A stretch of DNA of 64,000 nucleotides from Pseudoruegeria aquimaris (GCF_900172235.1 NZ_FWFQ01000014.1:1-64000); one strand, 5' to 3'. Counted from the first letter of the stretch, positions 16,921 through 29,258 are shown. Program-made: numbers and translations. The notes: generated from the letters alone by a model not told the origin.

Positions 16921-18424
16921 CGGCGGTGCCTTCCGCGCGCAGGCGCGCACGGCGGGCTCGGTAGCTCGGCAGCACCACCAGAAGCACCGCCACCGCCAGC
17001 AGGCCCAGGGTCATCGGACGTTCAAGGATGAAGCCGATGCCGTCGTAGAGCTGCATGGAGCGGGCGAAGTTGTCTTCCAGCATGCGGCCGAGGATGAAGC
17101 CGATCAGCAGCGGCGCCAGCGGGTAGTCCGCGAAACGCAGCACCGTGGCGGCCACCCCGAAGCCCACGAGCAGAAGCAGCTCCGTGGCGTTGTTCTGCCC
17201 GATGTAGGCCCCCATCAACGTGAAGAACAGGATGAAGGGGATCAGGTAGTTGCGCGGAACGGCGAGCACCTTGGCGATGTAGGGGATCAGCGGCAGGTTC
17301 AGGATCAGCAGGATCACGTTGCCGATGTACATCGAAACGATCACCGCCCAGAAGATCTGCGGATCATCTACCATCAGGCGCGGCCCTGGCGTGACGTTGA
17401 GCGCGATCAGCGCCCCCAGCAGGATGGCCGTGGTGCCCGAGCCGGGGATGCCAAGCGTCAGCAGCGGCACGAAGGAGCCCGTGCAGGCGGCGTTGTTGGC
17501 GCTTTCCGGCGCCGCCAGCCCCTTTACGGAGCCCTTGCCGAACTGCTCCTGCTCCTCCTTCGGCGCGATGTTGCGCTCCACGGCGTAGCCGAGGAAGGAG
17601 GCGATCGTCGCGCCCGCACCGGGCAGAACGCCGATCAGGAAGCCCTGGATCGACTGCCGCCCGATCACCGGGGCGATGGCCTTCGCCTCGTCCCGCGTGA
17701 TGCGCAGATCCTTGATCTCGCCGCCGGCCTCGGTGTTGGAGCGCTTCGGATCCAGCACGAGGTAGATGGCCTCGGGCAGGGCGAACATCGCCATCGCGAG
17801 GGTGATGAAGCCGAAGCCCGATTGCAGATCCATGATCCCCATGGTGAACCGCGGCAGGTTGAAGAGTGCGCCCTCGCCGACGGTGGCCATGATCAGGCCG
17901 AGGATCGTCATCAGAAGCGCCTTGGCCACCTGCCCGGTGCCCGCGAAGGCCGCGATGGCGGAGAGGCCGACGACCATCAGCGCGAAATATTCCGCGGAGT
18001 GGAACAGCAGCGCCACCGTGGCCAGCGCTGGGGCGAAGATCATCAGAAGAATTGCCCCGATTGTGCCCCCCGAGAAGGAGGCGATGGCCGCCACCGTCAG
18101 CGCCTTGCCCGCCTTGCCCTGCCGGGCGAGGGGATAGCCGTCGAAGCTGGTCGCCACGGTCGATGCCACCCCGGGCGCGTTGATCAGGATCGAAGAGGTC
18201 GAACCGCCGAAAATCGCGCCGTAGTACACTCCGGCGAGCAGGATCAGCGCCGCCGACGGATCCCCGATGGAGATCGCCACCGGGATCATGATCGCGATGA
18301 TGGACATCGGCCCGAGCCCCGGGAGCATCCCGATGAAGGTGCCGATCAGGCAGCCGCCGATGACCATGAGAATGTTGGTGACGGAAAAGGCCGTTGAAAG
18401 GCCGATCATCAAACCTTCGAGCAT
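16910..18424 (-). CDS. tctA: tripartite tricarboxylate transporter large permease TctA
   Basis: A 504-residue, strongly hydrophobic permease of the usual TctA length. Family landmarks include the N-terminal GTFIGMLPGLGPMSIIAIM, GVYYGAIFGGSTSSILINAPG, a middle ESANNAACTGSFVPLLTLGIPGSGT-type loop and LIGFILGRMLEDNF near the C-terminus. It forms the channel that receives ligand from TctC together with TctB, whose stop is 1 nt upstream. The binding-protein gene tctC comes first in the operon. Confidence 0.93.
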   Translation of the reverse strand: MLEGLMIGLSTAFSVTNILMVIGGCLIGTFIGMLPGLGPMSIIAIMIPVAISIGDPSAALILLAGVYYGAIFGGSTSSILINAPGVASTVATSFDGYPLARQGKAGKALTVAAIASFSGGTIGAILLMIFAPALATVALLFHSAEYFALMVVGLSAIAAFAGTGQVAKALLMTILGLIMATVGEGALFNLPRFTMGIMDLQSGFGFITLAMAMFALPEAIYLVLDPKRSNTEAGGEIKDLRITRDEAKAIAPVIGRQSIQGFLIGVLPGAGATIASFLGYAVERNIAPKEEQEQFGKGSVKGLAAPESANNAACTGSFVPLLTLGIPGSGTTAILLGALIALNVTPGPRLMVDDPQIFWAVIVSMYIGNVILLILNLPLIPYIAKVLAVPRNYLIPFILFFTLMGAYIGQNNATELLLLVGFGVAATVLRFADYPLAPLLIGFILGRMLEDNFARSMQLYDGIGFILERPMTLGLLAVAVLLVVLPSYRARRARLRAEGTADGD

Positions 18425-18425
18425 G

Positions 18426-18917
18426 TCAGCCTCCCATCAGGAAAAAGGGCCAGGGGCGCAGGAAGATGCCGAGCACCTCCTGCACGAGATACCAGACGCT
18501 GCCGGCCGCGATCGCCGCCACGAGCAGCATGACGTGATACTTCCGCTCCCCGAGAATCATCGCGCCGAAGAACAGGAAGCCCACCGTGGAAAGCAGGAAG
18601 CCCGCCGGGCGCAGCAGCAGCGCATAGGCCACCATCAGGGCCAGGAGCATGAGTGCCTGCCCGAGGTTGTAGTCGGTGAGCCTGCGGTAGTTGATGTCGG
18701 GTGCCTTCTCGGTGCCGTCACCCTTTTCCAGCCCCAGAACGATCACGAGGCAGGCCAGGATCGCCAGCACCGAAAGCACTTTCGGGAATGTGGATGGCCA
18801 AACAGGATTGCGTTGCATGAACGGCGGTAGCCCCGCGTCCATCGTGAAGAAGGCCGTGTAGCCATAGATCAGGCAGATGCCGAGTAGGATCAGGGCGATC
18901 CAGCGGTCCAGTGCCAT
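18426..18917 (-). CDS. tctB: tripartite tricarboxylate transporter small permease TctB
   Basis: A 163-residue membrane protein with four hydrophobic segments (about 7-27, 48-66, 88-122 as two, and 129-148), the size and topology of TctB. The ATG at 18917 has GGAGGGG just upstream; the open frame before it runs through the repeat region and is not coding. It pairs with TctA in the inner membrane. Confidence 0.88.
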   Translation of the reverse strand: MALDRWIALILLGICLIYGYTAFFTMDAGLPPFMQRNPVWPSTFPKVLSVLAILACLVIVLGLEKGDGTEKAPDINYRRLTDYNLGQALMLLALMVAYALLLRPAGFLLSTVGFLFFGAMILGERKYHVMLLVAAIAAGSVWYLVQEVLGIFLRPWPFFLMGG

Positions 18918-18952
18918 TGTCCCCTCCGGTTTCGGGTGCGGTTTCGGGTGCA

Positions 18953-19013
18953 TGGGGGCGCTGCCCCCGCCGCGCCTGCGCGGCTCCCCCGAGGTATTTG
19001 AAGCGAGAGGAAA
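18953..19013 (+). repeat. intergenic repeat family 1, copy A
   Basis: The unit is a GC stem (GGGGGCGCTGCCCCC at 18954-18968) followed by a conserved tail, CCCGAGGTATTT then GCGAGAGGAA (18988-19013). The same two-part structure recurs inverted at 19139-19195 and again at 27744-27790. This and copy B fill the 310-bp gap between tctC and tctB (18918-19227); no gene was recognised there. Confidence 0.7.
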
Positions 19014-19138
19014 GGCGTTGTTAACCAAGCCGGGCTAGCGTCACCTTCGCGGTACAGGCTGAGGAGCCGATGACCGCGCGAGGGGAAAGCCCGGCGTTCG
19101 CGGGCCTTCCGTCCGGAAGGGGGCGGCGATCCCGCCTC

Positions 19139-19195
19139 CTTCCTCTCGCCTCAAATACCTCGGGAGCGCGAGGGCAGCGCCCTCGCAACGGGCGG
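19139..19195 (-). repeat. intergenic repeat family 1, copy B (inverted relative to copy A)
   Basis: On the minus strand this reads a GC stem (GCGAGGGCGCTGCCCTCGC) then CCCGAGGTATTT and GCGAGAGGA. The 23-nt tail matches copy A with one mismatch in opposite orientation, so the two copies can pair into a long stem across the tctC-tctB gap. Confidence 0.7.
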
Positions 19196-19227
19196 GCCAC
19201 AAAGGCCCGCCCCCGCTTGCGCGGTTG

Positions 19228-20211
19228 TCAGAGGAAGCCGAGCTTCTTCATCAGGTCGCCGATGACCTTTTCCTGCTCTTCGAGGAAGGCTTTGAAGTCA
19301 TCGCCGCTGTTGTGGATGTTCACCCAGCCGTTGCGGGCGCGCACTTCTTCCCACTCCGGGGTTTCGTACATCTTGGCCAGCGCCTCCTGGTACATGGCGA
19401 GCTTGTCTTCCGGCAGGCCGGGAGCCGCGAAGAAGCCGCGCCAGTTCACGAAGGTGGTGTCGATGCCCTGTTCCTTCATGGTCGGTGCGTCGGCGTAGGC
19501 GTCCACCCGCTCGGGCGCGGTGACGCCGATGATCTTCACTTCGCCGGCGTTGGCGAGATCGACCGCCTCGGAGAAGCCGGTGGAGAGCGCCGCGATCTCG
19601 CCGGAGAGCAGTGCGGCCATGGCTTTGCCGCCCGCATCGTAGGGGATGTATTTCACCCCGAGGGCATCCTTGCCCGCGGCTTCCATCACCATCGCGGCCA
19701 CGAGGTGGTCCATGCCGCCGGGCACGGAGCCGCCGCCGATGGCGGTGGCGTTCGGATCGGCGTCATAGGCGGCCAGCAGGTCGGCCATGGAGTTGATCGG
19801 GCTGTCCTTGCCCACGACGATGGCGGCGTAGTCGCCGATGGTGCCGGCCACGAGCGTCAGGTCACGGAAGTTGTGCGGGAAGACGCCGGTGAGCGAGCGG
19901 ATCACGATGGGGGTGGAGTTCACCATCAGCGTGCCGTGCTGGCTGTCGGCGTTCTCGATCAGGTAGCCGATGGCCTTGCCGCCGCCGCCGCCCGACATGT
20001 TCTCGTAGGAGGCATTGCCCACGAGGCCGGATTTCGTCAACGCCTCGCCGGTGCCGCGCGCGGTGCCGTCCCAGCCGCCGCCGGCGCCGCCGGGGATCAG
20101 GAAGTGGATGCTGTCCACCACCTGATCGGCAGCGGTTGCGGGAACGCCGAAGGCCATGGTTGCCGCCGCCGCGGCGGCCATCGCCCGGCGGGTCATTTTG
20201 AATTTGATCAT
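19228..20211 (-). CDS. tctC: tripartite tricarboxylate transporter substrate-binding protein TctC
   Basis: A 327-residue periplasmic receptor with a signal peptide (MIKFKMTRRAMAAAAAATM ... PATAA). The Bug/TctC fold shows FLIPGGAGGGWDGTARGTGEAL near the N-terminus and MADLLAAYDADPNATAIGGGS mid-protein. The ATG at 20211 follows GAGGATCAC. It is the first gene of the tctCBA / CoA-transferase / lyase operon and diverges from the two-component system, the usual tctD-tctE arrangement. The ligand is probably a tricarboxylate or similar polyacid. Confidence 0.92.
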   Translation of the reverse strand: MIKFKMTRRAMAAAAAATMAFGVPATAADQVVDSIHFLIPGGAGGGWDGTARGTGEALTKSGLVGNASYENMSGGGGGKAIGYLIENADSQHGTLMVNSTPIVIRSLTGVFPHNFRDLTLVAGTIGDYAAIVVGKDSPINSMADLLAAYDADPNATAIGGGSVPGGMDHLVAAMVMEAAGKDALGVKYIPYDAGGKAMAALLSGEIAALSTGFSEAVDLANAGEVKIIGVTAPERVDAYADAPTMKEQGIDTTFVNWRGFFAAPGLPEDKLAMYQEALAKMYETPEWEEVRARNGWVNIHNSGDDFKAFLEEQEKVIGDLMKKLGFL

Positions 20212-20275
20212 GTGATCCTCCCATTTGACAAAACGCGGACGGGCCGCGCATGAGTAGGAACCAACCACGCGAAGC

Positions 20276-20291
20276 TGACACGGACCTGTCA
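20276..20291. promoter_or_regulatory. TGACA-N6-TGTCA inverted repeat between tctC and the response regulator
   Basis: TGACACGGACCTGTCA has perfect 5-bp arms and lies in the 104-bp gap between divergent tctC and the response regulator gene. Its location fits an operator for that regulator. The link is inferred. Confidence 0.4.
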
Positions 20292-20315
20292 CGCGCGCGA
20301 AATATCGGGGACGTC

Positions 20316-20981
20316 ATGAGATTCCTTCTGGTGGAGGACAATCTGGATCTCGCCGCCGCTGTGCTCGACCGCCTGCGGATGGATGGTCACGTGGTGGATC
20401 ATGCCGGCGACGTCGCCGAGGCGGAGGCCTTCTTCGCCACCACCGACTACGATCTCATCCTGCTCGACATCATGCTGCCGGACGGCGACGGCCGCAGCTT
20501 CCTCGCCCAGCATCGCGCCCGGCAGGACGACACGCCCGTGATCGTGCTGACGGCGCGCTCGGAGGTGAGCGATCGCGTCGGCGTGCTGGATCTGGGCGCG
20601 GACGACTACGTGACCAAGCCCTTCGATTTCGCCGAGCTCGAAGCGCGCTGCCGGGCCGTGATCCGGCGGCGTGGTGGAGATGCACGCAATATCAAGCGCT
20701 TGGGGGATGTCACCTTCGATCCTCTGGCCGGTTCGCTCACCGTGCAGGGGCGCGCGATCGCGCTGCGGAACCGCGAGCTGCGGCTGCTTGAAATCCTTGC
20801 CGGGGCGCCCGGCGTGATCTTCTCCAAGGCCAAGCTGGTGGATCGCCTGTTTTCCTATGACGAGGATGTTTCGGAGAACGCGATCGAGGTCTACGTGGGC
20901 CGCCTGCGCAAGCATCTGGCCGGCTCCGCGGTGTCCATCGCCACCGTGCGGGGCCTCGGATACCGGCTCGACGTGGCATGA
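20316..20981 (+). CDS. OmpR/TctD-type response regulator
   Basis: A 221-residue regulator. The receiver domain (1-115) has the acidic pair ED at 7-8, phospho-acceptor D51 in LLDIMLPDGDG, T79 and K101 in VTKPFDF. A winged-helix DNA-binding domain follows (about 125-221) with ENAIEVYVGRLRKHL and the final GLGYRL. The ATG at 20316 begins the receiver directly. It overlaps the kinase gene by ATGA and diverges from tctC, so it most likely activates the tct operon when the ligand is present. Confidence 0.92.
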   Translation: MRFLLVEDNLDLAAAVLDRLRMDGHVVDHAGDVAEAEAFFATTDYDLILLDIMLPDGDGRSFLAQHRARQDDTPVIVLTARSEVSDRVGVLDLGADDYVTKPFDFAELEARCRAVIRRRGGDARNIKRLGDVTFDPLAGSLTVQGRAIALRNRELRLLEILAGAPGVIFSKAKLVDRLFSYDEDVSENAIEVYVGRLRKHLAGSAVSIATVRGLGYRLDVA

Positions 20982-22357
20982 AGGCACAAGCGCGAGTCAG
21001 CGGTTCGATCCGCCGCCGCCTGACCCTGCAACTGGTGGGCAGCGCCGCCGTGCTGGCGGTGCTTCTGTTCCTGCTCGTGCTCGGCTTCGCGCGCCGTGTC
21101 GCCGAGGAATCGCAGGACAACATCCTGACGGCCTCGGTGACCTCGATCCTCGAATCGGTCGCCGTGCAGGACGGGGCTCTGACCGCCGACATCCCCTACG
21201 CGGCGCTTTCTATGCTGGGAAACGTGAGCAACGATCGCGTCTTCTACGCGATCCGCACCGCCACGGAGGACCTGACGGGCTACGGCGATCTGCCTCGCCC
21301 GGACCGGGATCCCCGCGCCGGTGAAACGCTCTTTCTCACCGCCGACTACAAGGGCGACAGCCTGCGCCTGGCCAGTGCCGCGCGCACGGTTTCGCTGGAG
21401 GGGCAGCCGCTGCGCGTGATCGCTTCGGTGGCGCAAACCCGCAACGGGCAGGCCGCCACCCTGGAGCGGATCTCGGCGATCGCCGCCGTGCTGGGACTGG
21501 GATTCTTCCTCGTTTCGGCGGCGCTGGCCATTCTCGCCGCCCAGGCCGCGGTGAAGCCGCTCAACGATCTGGCCGGCTCCGTTTCGCGGCGCGGGCCGAA
21601 GGATCTGCGCCCCGTGGTGGCCCCGGTTCCTTCCGAGATGGCGCCGCTCGTGGTTTCTCTCAACGGGTTCATCGCGCGGCTCAAGGTCTCGCTGGCGCGT
21701 TCGGAGGATTTCATCGCCGAGGCCGCACACCGGGTGCGCACGCCTCTTGCGACGGTGCGGACGCAGGCGGAGGTGGCGCTGCGCCGGGTGGAGCGCCCCG
21801 AAAACCGCAAGGCACTGAAGGAGATGATCCGCGCCATCGACGAAAGCTCCCGCGCCGCCGGGCAGCTGCTCGATCACGCGATGGTCACCTTCCGGACCGA
21901 CAGCCTTGAGCGTCAGGATGTGTCGCTGGCCGATCTTACCGCGGATCTGGCAGACAGGCTGGGCCCGGTGGCGGATCTCAAGGAAATCACCCTGCGGCTG
22001 GAAGCGCTCGATCCGGGGCGGATCGAGGGCGATCCGATCCTGTTGCAGAACGCGGTGCGCAACATCCTCGACAACGCGATCAAATATTCCCCGGAGGACA
22101 GCTGCGTGGACCTCGTGATCGAGGCGGGCGAGGGCGTCGTCCGCCTGCGGGTGGAAGACGAGGGGCCGGGATTTCCGTCCGGCGCGGACAAGCTCACCGC
22201 CCGCTTCGCGCGGGGCAGCAACGTCTCCGGGACGGTAGGTTCGGGCCTGGGGCTGACGATCGCCAAGGAGGTGGCCGAAGCCCACGGCGGGAAACTGAAG
22301 ATGGAAAACCGGGAGGGCCGCGGCGCATGTGTCACGCTCGAATTCCCCGCGCCCTGA
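20978..22357 (+). CDS. TctE-type sensor histidine kinase
   Basis: A 459-residue membrane kinase. Membrane segments lie at about 20-38 and 165-187 with a periplasmic sensor loop between them, then a short linker, the H-box EAAHRVRTPLATVR (H251), and an ATPase domain with the N-box NAVRNILDNAIKYS, DEGPGFPSG and GSGLGLTIAKEVAEAHGG. It would phosphorylate the adjacent response regulator. The downstream binding-protein gene overlaps its end by 31 nt, which points to a shared signalling task. Confidence 0.92.
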   Translation: MKAQARVSGSIRRRLTLQLVGSAAVLAVLLFLLVLGFARRVAEESQDNILTASVTSILESVAVQDGALTADIPYAALSMLGNVSNDRVFYAIRTATEDLTGYGDLPRPDRDPRAGETLFLTADYKGDSLRLASAARTVSLEGQPLRVIASVAQTRNGQAATLERISAIAAVLGLGFFLVSAALAILAAQAAVKPLNDLAGSVSRRGPKDLRPVVAPVPSEMAPLVVSLNGFIARLKVSLARSEDFIAEAAHRVRTPLATVRTQAEVALRRVERPENRKALKEMIRAIDESSRAAGQLLDHAMVTFRTDSLERQDVSLADLTADLADRLGPVADLKEITLRLEALDPGRIEGDPILLQNAVRNILDNAIKYSPEDSCVDLVIEAGEGVVRLRVEDEGPGFPSGADKLTARFARGSNVSGTVGSGLGLTIAKEVAEAHGGKLKMENREGRGACVTLEFPAP

Positions 22358-23388
22358 GGGGCGGCCTGCGCCTGCTGGCGCTGTCTCTGCTGGCGTGGCC
22401 CGCGCTGGCTTCTGCCTTCGAGATCGAAGAGCAGAAGCGTTTCGATGCGATCGGCGTGGAAGTTGCGGTGCTCAAGGTCATCTCCACGGCCGACACCGAT
22501 CTCTTCGCGCCGCTCATCCACTCCTTCCAGGAACGCAATCCGGGGATCAGCGTCGATTACAGCGAAGCGAGCAGCGGTGAGATCAACAAGGCCATCCTCG
22601 CCGGCGCCGGCTTCGATGTCGCGATCTCGTCCGCGATGGATCTGCAGACGAAGCTGGCCAACGACGGCCACGCCCGCAGCCATCGCTCGGCGCAGACGGA
22701 GCGGCTCCCGGCTTGGGCCAACTGGCGCGACACGCTCTTCGCCTTCACGCAGGAGCCCGCCACGATCGTCGTGAACCCGGCCCATTTCGAAGGGCTCAGC
22801 ATCCCGCGCACGCGGCAGGAGCTGATCACCCTGCTGCGCGAGAACCAGGAGCGGTTCCGCGGCCGCATCGGCACCTACGACGTGCGGCAGTCCGGCCTCG
22901 GCTACCTCTTCGCGACGCAAGATTCCCGCGCGTCCGAAGGTTTCTGGCGCCTCGCCGAAGTTATGGGCGGGCTCAGGGCGCGGCTCTACTGCTGCTCGTC
23001 CGACATGATCGAGGATGTCGCCAGCGGCCGCATTGCCATCGCCTACAACGTGCTGGGCAGCTACGCGCAGGCGCGGAAGGATCTCGCCGACAGGATCGAG
23101 ATCATCGAACCCGAGGATTTCACGACGGTCATGCTGCGCTCGGTCCTGATCCCGAGCACGGCCGCGGCACCGGAAGCCGCGGGGGCCTTCGTCGATCACC
23201 TGCTGCTCGCGGCCTGGGGCGGCCCCGAGGCCGCGACGCGCGCAGGCTACCCTTTCCCGCCCATCGATCTTTCGGAGCAGACCGCCCGCCGGCCCATCCG
23301 CATGGGGCCGGGTCTGCTCGTCTACCTCGACAGCCTCAAGCGCGGACGCTTCCTTGCCGAATGGGAAGACGCGGTGCTCCAGGAGTAG
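22327..23388 (+). CDS. periplasmic binding protein linked to the two-component system
   Basis: A 353-residue exported protein with a signal peptide (after MCHARIPRALRG, LLALSLLAWPALASA) and a periplasmic-binding fold of the iron/spermidine ABC receptor type: VLKVISTADTDLFAPLIHSF, the ISVDYSEASSGEINKAIL block and SGRIAIAYNVLGSYA. No ABC transporter genes follow; a terminator does. It overlaps the kinase gene by 31 nt. I infer a role as an accessory ligand-binding partner of the kinase rather than transport. This third gene is a known companion of some tctDE-type systems, but its ligand is unknown. Confidence 0.82.
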   Translation: MCHARIPRALRGGLRLLALSLLAWPALASAFEIEEQKRFDAIGVEVAVLKVISTADTDLFAPLIHSFQERNPGISVDYSEASSGEINKAILAGAGFDVAISSAMDLQTKLANDGHARSHRSAQTERLPAWANWRDTLFAFTQEPATIVVNPAHFEGLSIPRTRQELITLLRENQERFRGRIGTYDVRQSGLGYLFATQDSRASEGFWRLAEVMGGLRARLYCCSSDMIEDVASGRIAIAYNVLGSYAQARKDLADRIEIIEPEDFTTVMLRSVLIPSTAAAPEAAGAFVDHLLLAAWGGPEAATRAGYPFPPIDLSEQTARRPIRMGPGLLVYLDSLKRGRFLAEWEDAVLQE

Positions 23389-23398
23389 GCCGAAACGA

Positions 23399-23426
23399 AA
23401 ACACCCCCGCCGGAGCGGGGGTGTTT
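23399..23426. terminator. bidirectional rho-independent terminator
   Basis: AAACACCCCCGC (23399-23410), CGGA loop, GCGGGGGTGTTT (23415-23426): a perfect 12-bp stem with A/T ends on both sides. It lies between the convergent binding-protein gene and carB, and can serve both. Confidence 0.85.
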
Positions 23427-23448
23427 ACTCGTTCCTGAGAGGCCCGGA

Positions 23449-26805
<3,357 letters not shown>

Positions 26806-26859
26806 GGTGGCAGGCCCCGGTGACTGGCAAGTGACTCGCGTGCGCGCAAATTGTCGTGG

Positions 26860-26887
26860 GTTATAGACGGGGAGCGCAAAGGTGCAA
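26860..26887 (-). promoter_or_regulatory. candidate carB promoter
   Basis: On the minus strand TTGCAC (26887-26882), 16-nt spacer, TATAAC (26865-26860), ending 55 nt before the carB ATG. Both boxes are near consensus for a housekeeping sigma promoter. Confidence 0.5.
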
Positions 26888-27066
26888 CCCCTCGCGCCGG
26901 GAAATCATGCGCGGGCGCTGTGGCATGAACCCGGCCCTGGGGGGATACGGGCTTGGGAAGGCCAGGACGCACGCGGCGGGAGCAAAAGCTCCCGCGCCGG
27001 CGTTTTGCCCCTGTGAAGTTTTTCGTGGCACCCTAGATTGAGAGCGCAGGAACAGGGGCCGAACCG

Positions 27067-27741
27067 ATGTCGATGACAGCAGACAACCGCCGCCACGTGC
27101 CGGGCATGCTTCGCCTGAAGGCGGAATTCCTTGCGTTCTTCGTGCTGGGGCCGGTGGCCATCGCCGTTTTCATGCCGCCCGACCTGCTGTTTCCGATGCT
27201 GTTCCTGATCATGGTGCTGGGCCTCCTGCTGCTGCATGTCACGCCCGGTTTCCAGTGGCGGCGGCTGAAGGAAAGCTGGGGCGGCGTGGCCTGGCGTTAT
27301 GTCTGGGGCATGGGGCTTCTGACGGCGCTGGTCTCCTATCTCGTGATGCGGCTTCTGGCGCCGGAACAGCTGTTCGGCCTGTTCGACCGGGTGCCGTGGT
27401 ATTTCTTCCTGATCCTGATCCCCGGCTACACGCTGCTGTCGGCGCTGCCGCAGGAGATCGTGTTTCGCGTGCTCTTCTTCCGCCGCTACCGGGAGATCCT
27501 GCCGAAGGGGCGGGCCGCGCTCTACCTGAACGGGGCGATCTTTTCGCTGGCGCATCTGATGTACTGGAGCGTGACGGTCTGCGTGCTCACCTTCTTCGCC
27601 GGCGTTCTCTTTGCCTGGGCCTACAAGGAAAAGCACAGCCTCGGCCTTGCCGTGGCCATGCATGCCGTCGCCGGCTGCGTGCTGTTTCTGTTCGGGATGG
27701 GGGCGTTCTTCTATTCCGGCAACGTGGTGCGCCCGTTCTAG
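27067..27741 (+). CDS. CPBP family intramembrane metalloprotease
   Basis: A 224-residue protein with about six membrane segments. The CPBP (CAAX protease/bacteriocin-processing) motifs are in order: LPQEIVFRVLFFRRY (about 138-152, with the glutamate and arginine), FSLAHLMYW (about 161) and the final VAMHAVAG histidine motif. The first motif has QE in place of the usual EE. Such proteases cut substrates within the membrane; the target here is unknown. A repeat with a hairpin lies directly after its stop, and cfa converges on it. Confidence 0.85.
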   Translation: MSMTADNRRHVPGMLRLKAEFLAFFVLGPVAIAVFMPPDLLFPMLFLIMVLGLLLLHVTPGFQWRRLKESWGGVAWRYVWGMGLLTALVSYLVMRLLAPEQLFGLFDRVPWYFFLILIPGYTLLSALPQEIVFRVLFFRRYREILPKGRAALYLNGAIFSLAHLMYWSVTVCVLTFFAGVLFAWAYKEKHSLGLAVAMHAVAGCVLFLFGMGAFFYSGNVVRPF

Positions 27742-27743
27742 GG

Positions 27744-27790
27744 CGGGGGCGCTGCCCCCGTGCCCCCGAGGTATTTTAGGCGAGAGGAAG
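27744..27790 (+). repeat. intergenic repeat family 1, copy C
   Basis: A stem CGGGGGC-GCT-GCCCCCG (27744-27760) is followed by CCCCGAGGTATTT and GCGAGAGGAAG (to 27790). It has the same order and spacing as the copies at 18953 and 19139. It sits in the 52-bp gap between convergent genes, where the stem may also end transcription. Confidence 0.65.
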
Positions 27791-27793
27791 CGG

Positions 27794-29029
27794 CTATTCG
27801 GCGGCGCTTGCGGCGGCAGCCGGGGCGGGGCTTTCGCGGTAGAGGTAATCGCGGGTGAGCGGCACGGCTTCCTGGTGGCGTGCGAGCTGGAACTGGAACA
27901 CGACCTGCCGGTTGTAGCGAAAGGTCATTTCGCTGGCGAGCAGGTAGTAGCGCCACATCCGGCAGAAGCGCGCATCGTAGAGTGCGCGGGCTTCGTCTTC
28001 CCGGGCGCGGAAGCGCTCATGCCAGTGTTTGAGGGTTTCGGCGTAGTGCAGGCGCCAGACTTCCACGTCGGTCGGGCAGAGATCTTCCTTTTCGATGGCC
28101 TTGAGCACTTCCGACATCGACGGGATGTAGCCGCCGGGGAAGATGTACTTGTCGATCCACGGGCTGGTGGCTCCCGGTGGCGCCGTGCGCCCGATGGTGT
28201 GGATCAGGGCGACGCCATCGTCGGTGAGCCTGTTGCGCAGGTGGCGGAAGTACTCGCGGTAGTGGGGGGTTCCCACGTGTTCGAACATGCCGACGGAGAC
28301 GATCCTGTCGAACTGGCCGGTGAGGCTGCGGTAATCGGCGAGGCGGAATTCGACCCGGCCCTCCAACCCGGCGGCGCGGGCCCGCTCGCAGGCGACCTTG
28401 TGCTGCTCTTCGGACAGGGTGACGCCGAGCACCTGTGCGCCGTAGTCCTTGGCGAGCGTCAGGCCCATCCCGCCCCAGCCGCAGCCGATGTCGAGCACCT
28501 TCATGCCCGGTTCGAGCAGAAGTTTGCCGGCGATATGGGCCTTCTTGTTGGCCTGGGCCTCTTCCAGCGTGTCATCGGGAGAGCGGAAGTAGGCGCAGGA
28601 GTATTGCTTGTCGGCGTCGAGGAAGAGATCGTAGAGCGCGCCGGAGAGATCGTAGTGGTGGGCGACGTTGTGCTTTGCACGGCCGACGGGGTTGTATTGC
28701 CGGATCCCGCGCAGGGCGGTGCGCAGGAAGCGCGAGGGTTGCTGGAACCAGACCCGCGGCCGGGTGGCGAGATTGCGGATCACGAAGGTGAGGAAGCCGT
28801 GCAGATCATCGCCGTCGATCGTCAGGGTGCCATCCATGTAGCCCTCGCCGACGGCGAGATCCGGGTTCATGACGATGCGGCGGGGCAGGCTGTCGTCCAG
28901 CAGGCGGATGGTGACGGGCGTGCCGGTTCCGTCGCCGTAGGTATGCACTTCGCCGTCGGGAAAATGCACGACGAAGGTGCCGTGGCGCGCGACGCCGGTG
29001 ATGAAACTGTCCAGCAGGCGAACCCACAT
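27794..29029 (-). CDS. cfa: cyclopropane-fatty-acyl-phospholipid synthase family methyltransferase
   Basis: A 411-residue cytosolic/membrane-associated enzyme. An N-terminal lipid-binding part is followed by a SAM-dependent methyltransferase with VLDIGCGWGGMGLTLA, and later EHVGTPHYREYF and IFPGGYIPS, as in Cfa/CmaA enzymes. It transfers a methylene group from SAM to unsaturated phospholipid acyl chains. The ATG at 29029 is preceded by GGGAGGGAAGC; the upstream open frame lacks support. Confidence 0.88.
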   Translation of the reverse strand: MWVRLLDSFITGVARHGTFVVHFPDGEVHTYGDGTGTPVTIRLLDDSLPRRIVMNPDLAVGEGYMDGTLTIDGDDLHGFLTFVIRNLATRPRVWFQQPSRFLRTALRGIRQYNPVGRAKHNVAHHYDLSGALYDLFLDADKQYSCAYFRSPDDTLEEAQANKKAHIAGKLLLEPGMKVLDIGCGWGGMGLTLAKDYGAQVLGVTLSEEQHKVACERARAAGLEGRVEFRLADYRSLTGQFDRIVSVGMFEHVGTPHYREYFRHLRNRLTDDGVALIHTIGRTAPPGATSPWIDKYIFPGGYIPSMSEVLKAIEKEDLCPTDVEVWRLHYAETLKHWHERFRAREDEARALYDARFCRMWRYYLLASEMTFRYNRQVVFQFQLARHQEAVPLTRDYLYRESPAPAAAASAAE

Positions 29030-29258
29030 GCTTCCCTCCCTTCCCCCGGTCGGATGGGTGTGGCGTGTGCGGCCGCCCCTGCCGCCCCTGCGCGGCCCTT
29101 CCGGGATGGTGCTGATATTGTTCACAAATCACCCCGATCTGTCCAGTTTCGCGACGCCGGCGGTGCCGTTGCCGGGCCGGGCCGGCAATCGGGGGCTGTT
29201 CCGCGGGCGTTTCGCGGCCTAAATGGACGGGCGACGAAATCACGTGGAAGGAGCCGGC

